Part shown: positions 44,880 to 53,959 of the stretch, piece by piece
Layout: each line of letters starts with the position of its first letter
Position numbering within the stretch: position 1 is the stretch's first letter
NCBI RefSeq assembly: GCF_002338065.1
Contig: NZ_DDHJ01000018.1
Location: forward strand, 501,144-565,143
Source of the DNA: Pseudomonas sp. UBA1879
Lineage (GTDB): Bacteria > Pseudomonadota > Gammaproteobacteria > Pseudomonadales > Pseudomonadaceae
Reading direction: 5' to 3'
DNA length: 64,000 bases
Notes under the pieces: model-generated
What the model was told of the DNA's origin: nothing
Databases searched by the model: none
The model's input: only the letters and a program-made list of their open reading frames with translations
Program-made: the position numbers and the translations under genes

Positions 44880-44994
44880 GCGCAATTCATCGCGCACAGT
44901 GAATGATCGACGCTGTGGCCAAGCGTCGAGGTAGAGGTCTCGGTCGCCGTTTTAAGGCGCCGCTGCGGTTTTACCGGCCATGCTGCATCCGACA

Positions 44995-45027
44995 AAGCCT
45001 TCCTGATGTGATCTGGAAGGCTTTTTT
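44995..45027 (+). terminator. Rho-independent terminator after mexS
   Basis: Arms AAGCCTTCC (44995-45003) and GGAAGGCTT (45015-45023) run into a six-T tract. Confidence 0.9.
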
Positions 45028-45183
45028 GTTTATAAGCATTATTTAATTGAACGACGTGTTTAGAGCAGGGATGCCGCTGGTTAGAGCCTGTCATTGTTAT
45101 AAGGTGAACGCTTCATAAACACATACGTGTCAGTGAGTACTGGGCGTTTATATCTGGCCAGTATTCTCACGGGTATCTGTATC

Positions 45184-45211
45184 TTGTAAATACAAACGAG
45201 ACATTGATAAT
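45184..45211 (+). promoter_or_regulatory. Sigma-70-type promoter of the PP-loop unit
   Basis: TTGTAA (45184) and GATAAT (45206) are 16 nt apart. They lie in the AT-rich stretch 45028-45230 that follows the mexS terminator and holds no gene. The expected start at about 45218 is just ahead of the AAGGA at 45231. Confidence 0.5.
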
Positions 45212-45242
45212 AGCGGGGTCACTACAACTCAAGGAATGAGGC

Positions 45243-45380
45243 ATGTCACACTTTTCGATGCGCCGGCTCCAGACTCGACGCCTGATGCTTGTCCAAGCCG
45301 ATCACGGCCTTTCCGAACCCTATTGTGAAGGGCCTATCGCCCGCCAACCACGCTCATCGCAGAGGCTTGCTGCCCTCTGA
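45243..45380 (+). CDS. Possible small protein, 45 codons, unrecognised
   Basis: An ATG at 45243 sits 7 nt after AAGGA and 31 nt after a good -10 box, and opens 45 codons to TGA at 45378. The product begins MSHFSMRRLQTRRLMLVQ, is basic in its first half, has one Cys (in EPYCEG), and matches nothing I know. The ribosome site and promoter are better than those of the next gene, so it may be a leader or precursor peptide translated ahead of the PP-loop gene. It may also be an untranslated leader. Confidence 0.3.
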   Translation: MSHFSMRRLQTRRLMLVQADHGLSEPYCEGPIARQPRSSQRLAAL

Positions 45381-45470
45381 CGCTGCTGGGTATTCTGTTT
45401 TTCATGCTGGTCTGACCTCATGGAAAGTTGTGATGTTATCGCTGGACCGAGTCTTTCAGGTATCGACGTT

Positions 45471-46976
45471 ATGAGTTCCATTCACGAACAGGCCATGAAC
45501 TATGTTTACCAACAAGTGCTGCAGCGCTTGTTGAGTTATTTCAATCGGGCCGAAAGAACTGCACTGCAATTATTGATACAACGCTTGATCGTGGCCGCCG
45601 GCGGGATTGAACAAATTGCCAACTGGCGCGTCCTGGTAGCCTTCAGCGGCGGCAAGGACAGTGCGTATACCTTGGCGATGCTCCGCGCCGCTCAACTGAG
45701 TATTGCCGGTCGCTCGCCGGCCACGTTCCAGCTGCGCGTGGCCAACATGCGCCACGCAGGAATGACCTCGGCGGTCATGGACAATATTCACCGGTGTTAT
45801 TCGGCGCTGTTTTTACATGATGATCCCCGGGTGGAGCTGCTGGTGGTCGATCATCAGTACATCCAGACGTTCGAGCCGGACCTGCCGTTTTCCACCGCCG
45901 GACGCGAGCAGAACCGCGCGGACATGTTGCTTGGCGGCCATCTGACGGCAGGCGATGCCCGGACCACCTTCTGTAACGCCTGCTACCTCGCAATGGGCGA
46001 TTTCCTCGGGCGTGCGGCCAGTTGGGGGGAGGGCGTCAGCGCCGTGATCTGCGGCGAATCCCTCAAGGAGCAAAAGCAGTACGCCACCTGGATCACTCGT
46101 CTGGCGCGGCGCAATGGACACACCCTCGAGCATTGGCACACGCTGGGCTTCAGTCGCGCTCTCAGTACCATTGACAGTGTCGGTCGGGTCTATTACCGCG
46201 AGCTGTACGGTGAGGAATCGATGCCCACGGACTTCATGCTGCGGCCTCAGGGTTATCCCGACCCGAGCACTGGACCCGCGTTTCTTCCTGTCACCGATCT
46301 GATCGGTTTCAGAACCGAAGAACACTGGGCCTTGCTCACGGATTTTCTAGGGTTCCGGTTCGACGACCTGGCGTTCAGTTTCAGCGAATCAGATTGCGCG
46401 AATCCATTGCTGATGGCGCACATGCGTGGGCTCATGGCGCAGTTCGTTCAAGGGCGGGACTACGCTGACGGCATCGCCGAATACCTGGAACTCGCCGCCG
46501 GACTGATGCGCCGCAGACGCATGCCCAAACGCCTGATCCAGCAGGCGCTGGCTGCTTACGACGATCCGGAAAAAATCGAGGCGAGGCGAGCGCTGGCCAG
46601 TGGTTATGCGCAAGAAGCGTTCGGCCTCAATGAGACGCAACTGGTCTGCCTGCTGTTCGCGCCTTTCGTGGATGCAGGGGCGCGGCTGGAAGCGTTTCTG
46701 CGCGGCTGCCACCCCGGCATGTTGGTGGCGCAATCCGACTTGCACAAAGCGTTGGCCGGCCAGTCTGCGCCCGACCAAGTGGTTCAATGGCTGGTCGACG
46801 TCAGCGGCTTGAGCCTGCAAGGCTTGCAAAACCTCTATGCCCGGTCTCGGGTGGACTTCACCGATGACCGCTCGATCATCGCCCGCGTACGGGCCAGTGA
46901 CCCGGACAAAGCCTGGGTCATGACCGTCGATCCGGTCACGGGCGAACCGGTGGCGGAGCGGATCTCCGGCCGCTGA
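45471..46976 (+). CDS. PP-loop ATP-pyrophosphatase, function unknown
   Basis: This is a 501-aa protein of the adenylating PP-loop superfamily. The motif SGGKDS lies in VLVAFSGGKDSAYTLAML near residue 56, followed by a C-x-x-C pair (TTFCNACYLAMGDFL) and ICGESLKEQKQYATW, which sits where the second substrate loop of such enzymes lies. PP-loop enzymes activate a carbonyl with ATP for attack by N or S (tRNA thiolases, LarE, amidotransferases). The ~250-residue C-terminal half is not recognised. The start is uncertain: ATG 45471 or 45420, neither with a good ribosome site. A MocR-type regulator follows after 92 nt in the same direction. Confidence 0.72.
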   Translation: MSSIHEQAMNYVYQQVLQRLLSYFNRAERTALQLLIQRLIVAAGGIEQIANWRVLVAFSGGKDSAYTLAMLRAAQLSIAGRSPATFQLRVANMRHAGMTSAVMDNIHRCYSALFLHDDPRVELLVVDHQYIQTFEPDLPFSTAGREQNRADMLLGGHLTAGDARTTFCNACYLAMGDFLGRAASWGEGVSAVICGESLKEQKQYATWITRLARRNGHTLEHWHTLGFSRALSTIDSVGRVYYRELYGEESMPTDFMLRPQGYPDPSTGPAFLPVTDLIGFRTEEHWALLTDFLGFRFDDLAFSFSESDCANPLLMAHMRGLMAQFVQGRDYADGIAEYLELAAGLMRRRRMPKRLIQQALAAYDDPEKIEARRALASGYAQEAFGLNETQLVCLLFAPFVDAGARLEAFLRGCHPGMLVAQSDLHKALAGQSAPDQVVQWLVDVSGLSLQGLQNLYARSRVDFTDDRSIIARVRASDPDKAWVMTVDPVTGEPVAERISGR

Positions 46977-47068
46977 GTGCCTGATGGCACGCGGTAAAGC
47001 GCCTGTCGGCCGCCGCGTGTGTTTCTTTTCATTGACCCTGCGCCTTGCGCATGGATGGGGTGTGTCCG

Positions 47069-48466
47069 ATGAATAACCACAAAAGCGACTTTGCCTACCA
47101 GATGGTCTATCGCTACCTGTCGAAACTGACCCATGAATTGCCAGAAGGGCCTGCCGTCAAGCTGCCGTCCCTGCGCCTGCTGGCCCGACGACTTCGAGTG
47201 TCGATTTCTACCGTTCAGAACGCCTATGCATTACTGGAAAAGGAAGGCCGCATCTGCGCGGTGCCCAAATCCGGCTATTACGCACTGCCCCAGCCTTGCA
47301 ACGATATCCATTGCGAGGGTGTGGACCTGCTGACGCGTTTTCAGGCCGGCACCCGCCGTGCTGACATGTTCGTGTTTGGCGCCGACGAGCCCACGCTGCT
47401 GCAATCGCTGGACGCCACGCTGCTGAGTCTGGAACGCGACTTGATGCGTCAGTACCCGAGTCAGTCCGACCCGCGCTATCAGCCCTTCGGCGACATCGAA
47501 CTGCGCACGGCACTGGCCGCGTATTACACCTCATCTGCCGAACATTGCTGGCACCCGGACAACGTGTTCATCGGTCCGGACAAGACTGGCGTGCTGAGAA
47601 CCGTGCTCGAGGCCCTGCGACTGCGGGACTGTGCGGTGTTGGTCGAGTCGCCCTGTGGCTGGAACATCCTGCGCACGCTGCAATCCTTCGGCATCCGGGT
47701 GATCGAGTTGTGCACGGACGTCGAAGGGCGTATCGACCTGAATGAGCTGGAAGGTCTGCTGCGTCACAGTGATGTGAAAATGGCGCTTCTGTCTTCGCGT
47801 ATGGACACCGTGCGTGGCCGCATCATGGCGCCCGAGCAACGGCTCCGGGTGGCCGAGGTGTTGAATCGTCAAGGTGTGTGGGTCTTGGAGAACGACAGTC
47901 AGGGCGGTCTGTGTTTCGACCCGCAGTTCACGCCGTTGCGGGACTTGATCGATCCCCAACGGTTGTTGATCGTCGGCTCCTTCGACAAGACCATTGGCCT
48001 GGAAGCGCCCTTTGGTTACCTGCTGACCCGCCACTCACGGGAACTGTGGCATCAGCAGCTGTTGCTACGTTCGTTCCGCCTGCCGCCGCTCCGGCAGAAG
48101 GCCATCGCCCGGCTGTACAGCTCCGGGCAACTGGACAAGCATCTGCACGGGCTGCGCACCTGCCTGCAACAACGGGTCGACCACCTCGCGCTGCTGATCG
48201 ACGACTTTCTCGGCGACGACGTGACCTTCGAACGGCCTCAGGGCGGCGCGACGATCTGGCTGGAGAGCAAGCACCGGGTGGACATGGGGCGAGTATTCGA
48301 GCGTCTGTTGGAACAACGCATCGTCATCGCCCCGGGCGAGCTGTTCAGCGTGCGCGGGCTGCACCAACAGAGCCTGTGTCTGAGCGGCGCGGCGGACTGG
48401 AGCCAGAACATCGAGTCGATGCTCGTGCATGTCAGGAATGCGTTGGTGCAGGAGCGTTTGGGGTAG
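47069..48466 (+). CDS. MocR-family regulator (GntR helix-turn-helix plus aminotransferase domain)
   Basis: This 465-aa protein has an N-terminal GntR winged helix (residues ~10-75, LARRLRVSISTVQNAYALLEKEG) joined to a fold-type I aminotransferase domain. The PLP lysine is in VGSFDKTIGLEAPFGYLL (about Lys307), and the AspAT-like signature DKTGVLRTVLEAL is present earlier. MocR proteins bind PLP or its adducts with amino compounds and usually control adjacent genes. The upstream PP-loop gene is the natural target. The ATG at 47069 is chosen; ATG 47051 is an alternative. Confidence 0.88.
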   Translation: MNNHKSDFAYQMVYRYLSKLTHELPEGPAVKLPSLRLLARRLRVSISTVQNAYALLEKEGRICAVPKSGYYALPQPCNDIHCEGVDLLTRFQAGTRRADMFVFGADEPTLLQSLDATLLSLERDLMRQYPSQSDPRYQPFGDIELRTALAAYYTSSAEHCWHPDNVFIGPDKTGVLRTVLEALRLRDCAVLVESPCGWNILRTLQSFGIRVIELCTDVEGRIDLNELEGLLRHSDVKMALLSSRMDTVRGRIMAPEQRLRVAEVLNRQGVWVLENDSQGGLCFDPQFTPLRDLIDPQRLLIVGSFDKTIGLEAPFGYLLTRHSRELWHQQLLLRSFRLPPLRQKAIARLYSSGQLDKHLHGLRTCLQQRVDHLALLIDDFLGDDVTFERPQGGATIWLESKHRVDMGRVFERLLEQRIVIAPGELFSVRGLHQQSLCLSGAADWSQNIESMLVHVRNALVQERLG

Positions 48467-48605
48467 GGCATTCGTAGCGAACATTCAGGGGCGCGGCGTT
48501 GCTCTGGTCAAGGACGCCGCCGATCCATTTCCGTTTGCCAGACCCACCGCGCACCTGCTATCTGTATGCCCGTCCAGTATTCAGACTGCCCGTTGCCATC
48601 CTCCC

Positions 48606-50948
48606 GTGACCGCCATCCTCTCCCTCGAACCCGCTGTCGGTGCCGCCCCGGATGCATCGCCGTCCGCGCCTGTGCAGTCGGCGGTCGATCCGCACCACGG
48701 CTATGCCATCGCGGTGCGGGCGTTGTGCGAGTTCACGGCCAAGGTCGGGGACCTCGACTTGCGTTTCACCCCGTCGCCCACGGCGCAGGAAGGCATTGCC
48801 GGGCATCGCGCGGTGGCGTCTCGCCGCGGCCCGGACTATCAATCCGAAGTTCCTCTGTCCGGTACCTACCACGCTTTGACGGTGCGGGGGCGGGCGGACG
48901 GCTACGACGCTGCGCTCAATCAATTGGAAGAAGTGAAGACCTACCGCGGCGATCTCGACAAGATGCCGGCCAACCATCGACAACTGCATTGGGCGCAGGC
49001 CAAGGTCTATGGCTGGTTGATCTGTCAGCAGTTGAAGCTGTCCGAGGTGACCATTGCGCTGGTGTATTTCAACATCGTCAACGAGCAGGAAACCCTGATT
49101 CGCGAACGGCACAGCGCTGATGAACTTAAGGTCTTCTTCGAGGCGCAGTGTCAGATTTTTCTGCACTGGGCACGGCAGGAAATCACCCATGTTCACGAGC
49201 GAAACCAGGCGCTTGCAGCGCTCAAATTCCCCCACGGCGCGTTCCGTGCGGGGCAGCGCGTGCTGGCGGAGTCGGTGTACAAGGCGGTCAGCACCGGGCG
49301 CTGCCTGATGGCCCAGGCGCCGACGGGCATCGGCAAGACCATCGGCACGGTGTTCCCGATGCTCAAGGCGGCGCCCACCCAGAAGCTCGACAAGGTGTTT
49401 TTTCTCACCGCCAAGACCCCCGGCCGCAAACTGGCGCTGGATGCGCTCAGCGTGATCGGCCGCAGCGCCCCCGAGCTGGATTTGCGAGTGCTGGAAATGG
49501 TCGCGCGGGACAAGGCCTGCGAATTCCCGACCAACGCCTGCAATGGCGATTCCTGCCCGCTGGCCAAAGGGTTTTACGATCGGCTGCCTGCCGCGCGCAG
49601 CGAAGCCGTTGCCCATCGGTGGCTGGATCAGGCCGGCTTGCGCGACGTGGCCTTGCGGCACGAGGTATGCCCCTATTACTTGAGCCAGGAAATGGCGCGC
49701 TGGGCGGACGTGGTCATCGCCGACTACAACTATTATTTCGACCTCAACGCCTTGCTGTTCGGGCTCTGCCAGTTCAACCAGTGGCGCGTCGCGGTGCTGG
49801 TGGACGAGGCACATAACATGGTCGAACGCGCGCGGCAGATGTACAGCGCGGGCCTCGACCAATTCGTCTTGAATCAGGTCCGGCAGGGCGCTCCGGAAGC
49901 CCTGAAAAAATCCCTGCAGCGGCTCAATCGCGAGTGGAACGCCCTGCACAAGGACCAAGTCGCGCCGTACCAGGCCTATGCCGCCACTCCCGGCAAATTC
50001 CTCACCGCGCTCAGCCTGTGCGTCGCCGCGTTCGGCGATTACTTCAATGACCATCCCCACGCGGCCAGCGGCGAATTGCAAAGCTTCTATTTCGAGGCGA
50101 TTCAGTTCGGGCGGATTGCCGAACTGTTCGGCGAGCATTACCTGTTCGACATCAGCAAGCGCGAAGCGAGGGGCAGTAAGGCACTGTCGAAGCTGACCCT
50201 GCGCAACGTCGTCCCGGCCGAATTCATTCGTCCACGGCTGACCGCAGCGCGCAGCACGGTGCTGTTCTCGGCCACGCTCAATCCCCGGCATTTCTACCGC
50301 GATCTGTTGGGCTTGCCGGAAACCACGGCGTGGGTCGATGTCGAGTCGCCGTTTCAGCGGGCGCAGCTGGACGTGCACATTGTCAGTCGCATCTCGACCC
50401 GCTATACCCACCGCCAGGCATCGCTGGCGCCCATCGTCGGGTTGATGGCCGAGCAGTTTCAAGCCCGCCCCGGCAACTACCTGGCGTTCTTCAGCAGCTT
50501 CGATTACCTGCAGCAGGTGGCGGAATTGATGAGCGCCCGCCATCCAGGGATCCCCATGTGGCAGCAGTCCCGGGGCATGGCTGAAGGGGATCGGCAGGCC
50601 TTCCTCGACCGCTTCACGCTCGACAGCCAGGGCATCGGCTTCGCGGTGCTGGGCGGGGCCTTCGGTGAGGGGATCGATTTGCCCGGTGCGCGGCTGATCG
50701 GCGCGTTCATCGCCACCCTGGGCCTGGCGCAGATCAACCCCATCAATGAACAACTCAAACAGCGCATGAGCCTGCTGTTCGGTGCGGGTTACGATTACAC
50801 CTACCTCTATCCCGGCGTGCAGAAAGTCGTTCAGGCGGCGGGGCGGGTGATCCGCGGTCAGGAGGATCGCGGGGTGGTGATGCTGATCGACGATCGGTTC
50901 GCCGAGCGCAAGATTCAGCAGCTCCTGCCAGCGTGGTGGCAGCTGTAG
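48606..50948 (+). CDS. Nuclease-fused XPD/DinG-like iron-sulfur DNA helicase
   Basis: This 780-aa superfamily 2 helicase carries a PD-(D/E)xK nuclease-like domain in its first 200 residues (GRADGYDA, then EEVKTYRG near residue 110 and the QLHWAQAKVYGWLI helix). Helicase Walker A is APTGIGKT (about 238) and the DEAH box is VLVDEAHNM (about 399). Four cysteines (C305, C312, C317, C355) sit where XPD/DinG proteins bind a 4Fe-4S cluster. A QAAGRVIRG motif VI is near the C-terminus. The GTG at 48606 is chosen because the protein then begins VTAILSLEP. The longer frame overlaps the preceding gene. Role is probably DNA repair. Confidence 0.85.
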   Translation: MTAILSLEPAVGAAPDASPSAPVQSAVDPHHGYAIAVRALCEFTAKVGDLDLRFTPSPTAQEGIAGHRAVASRRGPDYQSEVPLSGTYHALTVRGRADGYDAALNQLEEVKTYRGDLDKMPANHRQLHWAQAKVYGWLICQQLKLSEVTIALVYFNIVNEQETLIRERHSADELKVFFEAQCQIFLHWARQEITHVHERNQALAALKFPHGAFRAGQRVLAESVYKAVSTGRCLMAQAPTGIGKTIGTVFPMLKAAPTQKLDKVFFLTAKTPGRKLALDALSVIGRSAPELDLRVLEMVARDKACEFPTNACNGDSCPLAKGFYDRLPAARSEAVAHRWLDQAGLRDVALRHEVCPYYLSQEMARWADVVIADYNYYFDLNALLFGLCQFNQWRVAVLVDEAHNMVERARQMYSAGLDQFVLNQVRQGAPEALKKSLQRLNREWNALHKDQVAPYQAYAATPGKFLTALSLCVAAFGDYFNDHPHAASGELQSFYFEAIQFGRIAELFGEHYLFDISKREARGSKALSKLTLRNVVPAEFIRPRLTAARSTVLFSATLNPRHFYRDLLGLPETTAWVDVESPFQRAQLDVHIVSRISTRYTHRQASLAPIVGLMAEQFQARPGNYLAFFSSFDYLQQVAELMSARHPGIPMWQQSRGMAEGDRQAFLDRFTLDSQGIGFAVLGGAFGEGIDLPGARLIGAFIATLGLAQINPINEQLKQRMSLLFGAGYDYTYLYPGVQKVVQAAGRVIRGQEDRGVVMLIDDRFAERKIQQLLPAWWQL

Positions 50949-51095
50949 GAAGACGCCCGCAAATGAGTCAGGTGTTTACGGATCGATAGCCGAGCATGGC
51001 GGTCCAACTGCCAGTAAACTGCCGAGTGTCCGGCATTTTTATCTTTTCCGACCCGTCTTTTCTTTTTCTACGATTTTCATCCACGGAGGTTTCCC

Positions 51096-52742
51096 ATGAG
51101 CATCAGTCCATTCGCAGGCAAACAGGCGCCTGCGGAATTGCTGGTCGATCTTCCCCGTCTGGTGACGGCGTATTACACCGGTCAGCCGGACGCTTCGGTT
51201 CCCACTCAACGCGTGTCCTTCGGCACATCCGGTCACCGAGGCAGCTCGTTCGACCTGAGCTTCAACGAGTGGCACGTTCTGGCCATCAGCCAGGCGATCT
51301 GCCTGTATCGTCAGGCCAACGGCATCGACGGTCCGCTGTTCCTCGGCGCTGACACCCACGCGCTGTCCACGCCCGCCGCCGCTTCGGCGCTGGAAGTGCT
51401 GGCCGCCAACGGCGTCAATGTGATGATTTCTGAAGGCGACGAGTACACGCCGACCCCCGCGGTCTCCCACGCCATCATTTGCTACAACAAAGGCCGCACA
51501 TCCGGCCTGGCTGACGGCATCGTGATCACCCCGTCGCACAACCCGCCGGAAAGCGGCGGCTTCAAGTACAACCCCACCAATGGCGGGCCGGCCGATTCGC
51601 ACATCACCAAGTGGATCGAAACCAAAGCCAACGAACTGCTCGCCGAGAAAATCGTCGGCGTGAGCCGCATGAGTCATGAAAAGGCTCTGCGCGCTGAAAA
51701 CACGCATCGCCATGACTACGTCAACACCTATGTCGCGGACCTGAAAAACGTCATCGACATGGACGCCATTCGCGGCGCGAATCTGCAACTAGGCGTCGAT
51801 CCACTGGGTGGCGCCGGCGTGCGTTACTGGTCGGCCATTGGCGAGCATTACGGCCTGAACCTTGAAGTGGTGAATACATTCGTCGACCCGACGTTCCGCT
51901 TCATGAGCGTGGACTGGGACGGCAAGATCCGCATGGACCCGTCGTCCAACTTCGCGATGCAGAGCCTCATCGGCCTCAAGGATCGGTTCCAGGTGGCCTT
52001 CGCCTGCGACCCGGACCATGATCGCCACGGCATCGTCACCCCCACCGGCGGCCTGCTGGCGCCGAACAATTATCTGGCGGTGTCCATCGATTACCTGTTC
52101 CAGAACCGCCCGGAATGGCGCGCCGACGCGGCCGTTGGCAAGACCGTGGTCAGCAGCGGCATGATCGACCGTGTGACGCAGCGCCTGGGTCGCCGCTTGT
52201 ACGAGGTGCCGGTGGGTTTCAAATTCTTCGCCGAGGGCCTGTACGAAGGCTCGCTGGGTTTTGGTGGCGAGGAGAGTGCTGGGGCCTCGTTCCTGCGCCG
52301 CGACGGCAGCGTCTGGACCACCGACAAGGATGGTCTGATCCCGGCGCTGTTGGCGGCCGAAATCCGCGCGCGCGAGGGTCGTGACCCGAGCGAGATGTAC
52401 AAGGCGCTGACCGATGAGCTGGGCGAGCCGGTGTCCACCCGCGTCGAAGCCAAGGCGAATTTCGAACAGAAAGCGCTGCTGAGCAAACTGTCGCCGGAGC
52501 AAGTGACCTCCACCGAGCTGGCCGGAGAAAAGATCGAACAGATTCTCAGCAAGGCGCCAGGCAATGGCCAGGCGATTGGCGGTTTGAAGGTCATGACCGA
52601 AAACGGCTGGTTCGCCGCACGGCCGTCCGGCACTGAAGACATCTACAAGATCTACGCCGAGAGCTTCAAGGGGGAGGACCACCTGAAGCGTCTGGTCGCC
52701 GAGGCGCAGGTGTTGGTGGATTCGGCGATCGCGCCGAAGTAA
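51096..52742 (+). CDS. pgm: Phosphoglucomutase (alpha-D-glucose phosphate-specific)
   Basis: This 548-aa cytoplasmic enzyme interconverts glucose 1-phosphate and glucose 6-phosphate. The phosphoserine loop is TPSHNPPESGGFKYNP, the metal loop is DPDHDRHG, the sugar loop is GGEESAGAS, and the phosphate-binding loop is RPSGTEDIYK. Length and motifs match E. coli Pgm (546 aa), and differ from AlgC-type mutases. GGAGG precedes the ATG. The unit stands alone. Confidence 0.96.
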   Translation: MSISPFAGKQAPAELLVDLPRLVTAYYTGQPDASVPTQRVSFGTSGHRGSSFDLSFNEWHVLAISQAICLYRQANGIDGPLFLGADTHALSTPAAASALEVLAANGVNVMISEGDEYTPTPAVSHAIICYNKGRTSGLADGIVITPSHNPPESGGFKYNPTNGGPADSHITKWIETKANELLAEKIVGVSRMSHEKALRAENTHRHDYVNTYVADLKNVIDMDAIRGANLQLGVDPLGGAGVRYWSAIGEHYGLNLEVVNTFVDPTFRFMSVDWDGKIRMDPSSNFAMQSLIGLKDRFQVAFACDPDHDRHGIVTPTGGLLAPNNYLAVSIDYLFQNRPEWRADAAVGKTVVSSGMIDRVTQRLGRRLYEVPVGFKFFAEGLYEGSLGFGGEESAGASFLRRDGSVWTTDKDGLIPALLAAEIRAREGRDPSEMYKALTDELGEPVSTRVEAKANFEQKALLSKLSPEQVTSTELAGEKIEQILSKAPGNGQAIGGLKVMTENGWFAARPSGTEDIYKIYAESFKGEDHLKRLVAEAQVLVDSAIAPK

Positions 52743-52858
52743 GTCCGAATGTCGCCCGGTGGCGGCGCGGTGATGCGTCGCCGTTTCCGTGGAAAACGCC
52801 GAAGGTGACAATGGCAGCGAGAGCGGCGTGTCAGAAGAACGCTCGTTCACTGACCTAC

Positions 52859-52903
52859 CGCTTCGCTGCCGTCGTCCCTCCGGCGTCTCCTACAGGATCG
52901 GCG
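52859..52903. repeat. REP element
   Basis: CGCTTCGCTGCCGTCGTCC followed by CTCCGGCGTCTCCTACAGG is the same REP family as the tandem cluster at 10065-10470. Confidence 0.7.
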
Positions 52904-52933
52904 AAAGACAACCCAGACTGATAATGCTGTGAC

Positions 52934-52970
52934 AAAAAAACGCCCCGGTTCCTCACGAAACCGGGGCGTT
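52934..52970 (-). terminator. Rho-independent terminator after pirin gene
   Basis: The 10-bp arms CGCCCCGGTT (52941-52950) and AACCGGGGCG (52959-52968) are followed, on the minus strand, by a seven-T run. The stem may also stop pgm transcripts. Confidence 0.88.
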
Positions 52971-52995
52971 TGCGTTTCAGCGTTTCATCGCGATA

Positions 52996-53691
52996 TCAAG
53001 CCACATCCACCAGCACAATTTCGCTGTCTTCAATGGCGGTTACCCGCAACACGCGCTCTTGCTCGACCGCCACGCCATCCCGCGCCTGAGCCCGCAGGCC
53101 GTTGACGTCGATGCTGCCGGTGGCGGGCACCAGGTAGGCCCGGCGTCCTTCGTCCAGCGCGTATTCCGCTGTTTCGCCTGCTTTAAGATTGGCGGCGACC
53201 AAGCGTGCATTCGCCCGAATCCGCAGCTCGATGTCATCGTCCGCTTTGCCACTGGCCAGCGTCACGAAGCCTTCGCGGTTGCCCTTCGGAAACGGTTTGG
53301 CGCCCCAGGACGGTGGCGCACCGACCTCATCCGGCATGATCCAGATCTGGAAAATCCGCGTCTCTTTCGACTCCAGGTTGTACTCGCTGTGGGCCACACC
53401 GGTCCCGGCGCTCATCACTTGCACATCGCCCGCTTCAGTACGACCGCGGTTGCCGAGGCTGTCTTCGTGGGTGATCGCGCCTTCACGGACATAGGTGATG
53501 ATTTCCATGTCGCGGTGCGGGTGGCGTGGGAAGCCCGTCCCGGCCTCGATCACGTCGTCGTTCCACACCCGCAACTGGCCCCAGCTCATGCGCGCCGGAT
53601 CGTAGTAGTTGGCGAACGAAAAATGATGATGGGCGTTTAGCCAGCCGTGGTCGGCGCCGCCGAGTGATGTGAAGGGTCTCAATTGCAGCAT
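52996..53691 (-). CDS. Pirin-family bicupin protein
   Basis: This 231-aa pirin has the single metal site of the N-terminal cupin: His57, His59, His101 and Glu103 (PRHPHRDMEI and AHSEYN). The C-terminal cupin lacks ligands, as usual. E. coli YhhW, the closest well-known relative, has quercetin 2,3-dioxygenase activity in vitro. The physiological role is not known. No operon partner is present. Confidence 0.88.
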   Translation of the reverse strand: MLQLRPFTSLGGADHGWLNAHHHFSFANYYDPARMSWGQLRVWNDDVIEAGTGFPRHPHRDMEIITYVREGAITHEDSLGNRGRTEAGDVQVMSAGTGVAHSEYNLESKETRIFQIWIMPDEVGAPPSWGAKPFPKGNREGFVTLASGKADDDIELRIRANARLVAANLKAGETAEYALDEGRRAYLVPATGSIDVNGLRAQARDGVAVEQERVLRVTAIEDSEIVLVDVA

Positions 53692-53959
53692 GATCAGTTC
53701 CTCAGTTAGCAGGGCCGGGCCGTTGAAGGGGGCACCGCTGTTAGTCGATGGAGTGATGATCCGCCAAATTCATATCGATAAAAAGCGTAAGTTTTGCGTA
53801 ATAACTATTCAGATATTCGATAGCTCTTCAATGCTGACGCTCGTCTTCTTTGTGCAGTTGATCGGCTAACCCCCTGACCGCAAAGCATTTCGCTGGAGCT
53901 TGGAGACGAATGGGGCGACCATAGGCGCCTATTTTCAAACGTTGATAGCCGGAGCCCGC

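Noticed and set aside
45289..45474. 61-codon frame upstream of the PP-loop gene
   Set aside because: TTG start without ribosome site, and it overlaps the better-supported 45-codon ORF.
48558..50753. 731-codon frame antisense to the XPD-like helicase
   Set aside because: Codon-bias shadow; the helicase motifs are all on the plus strand.
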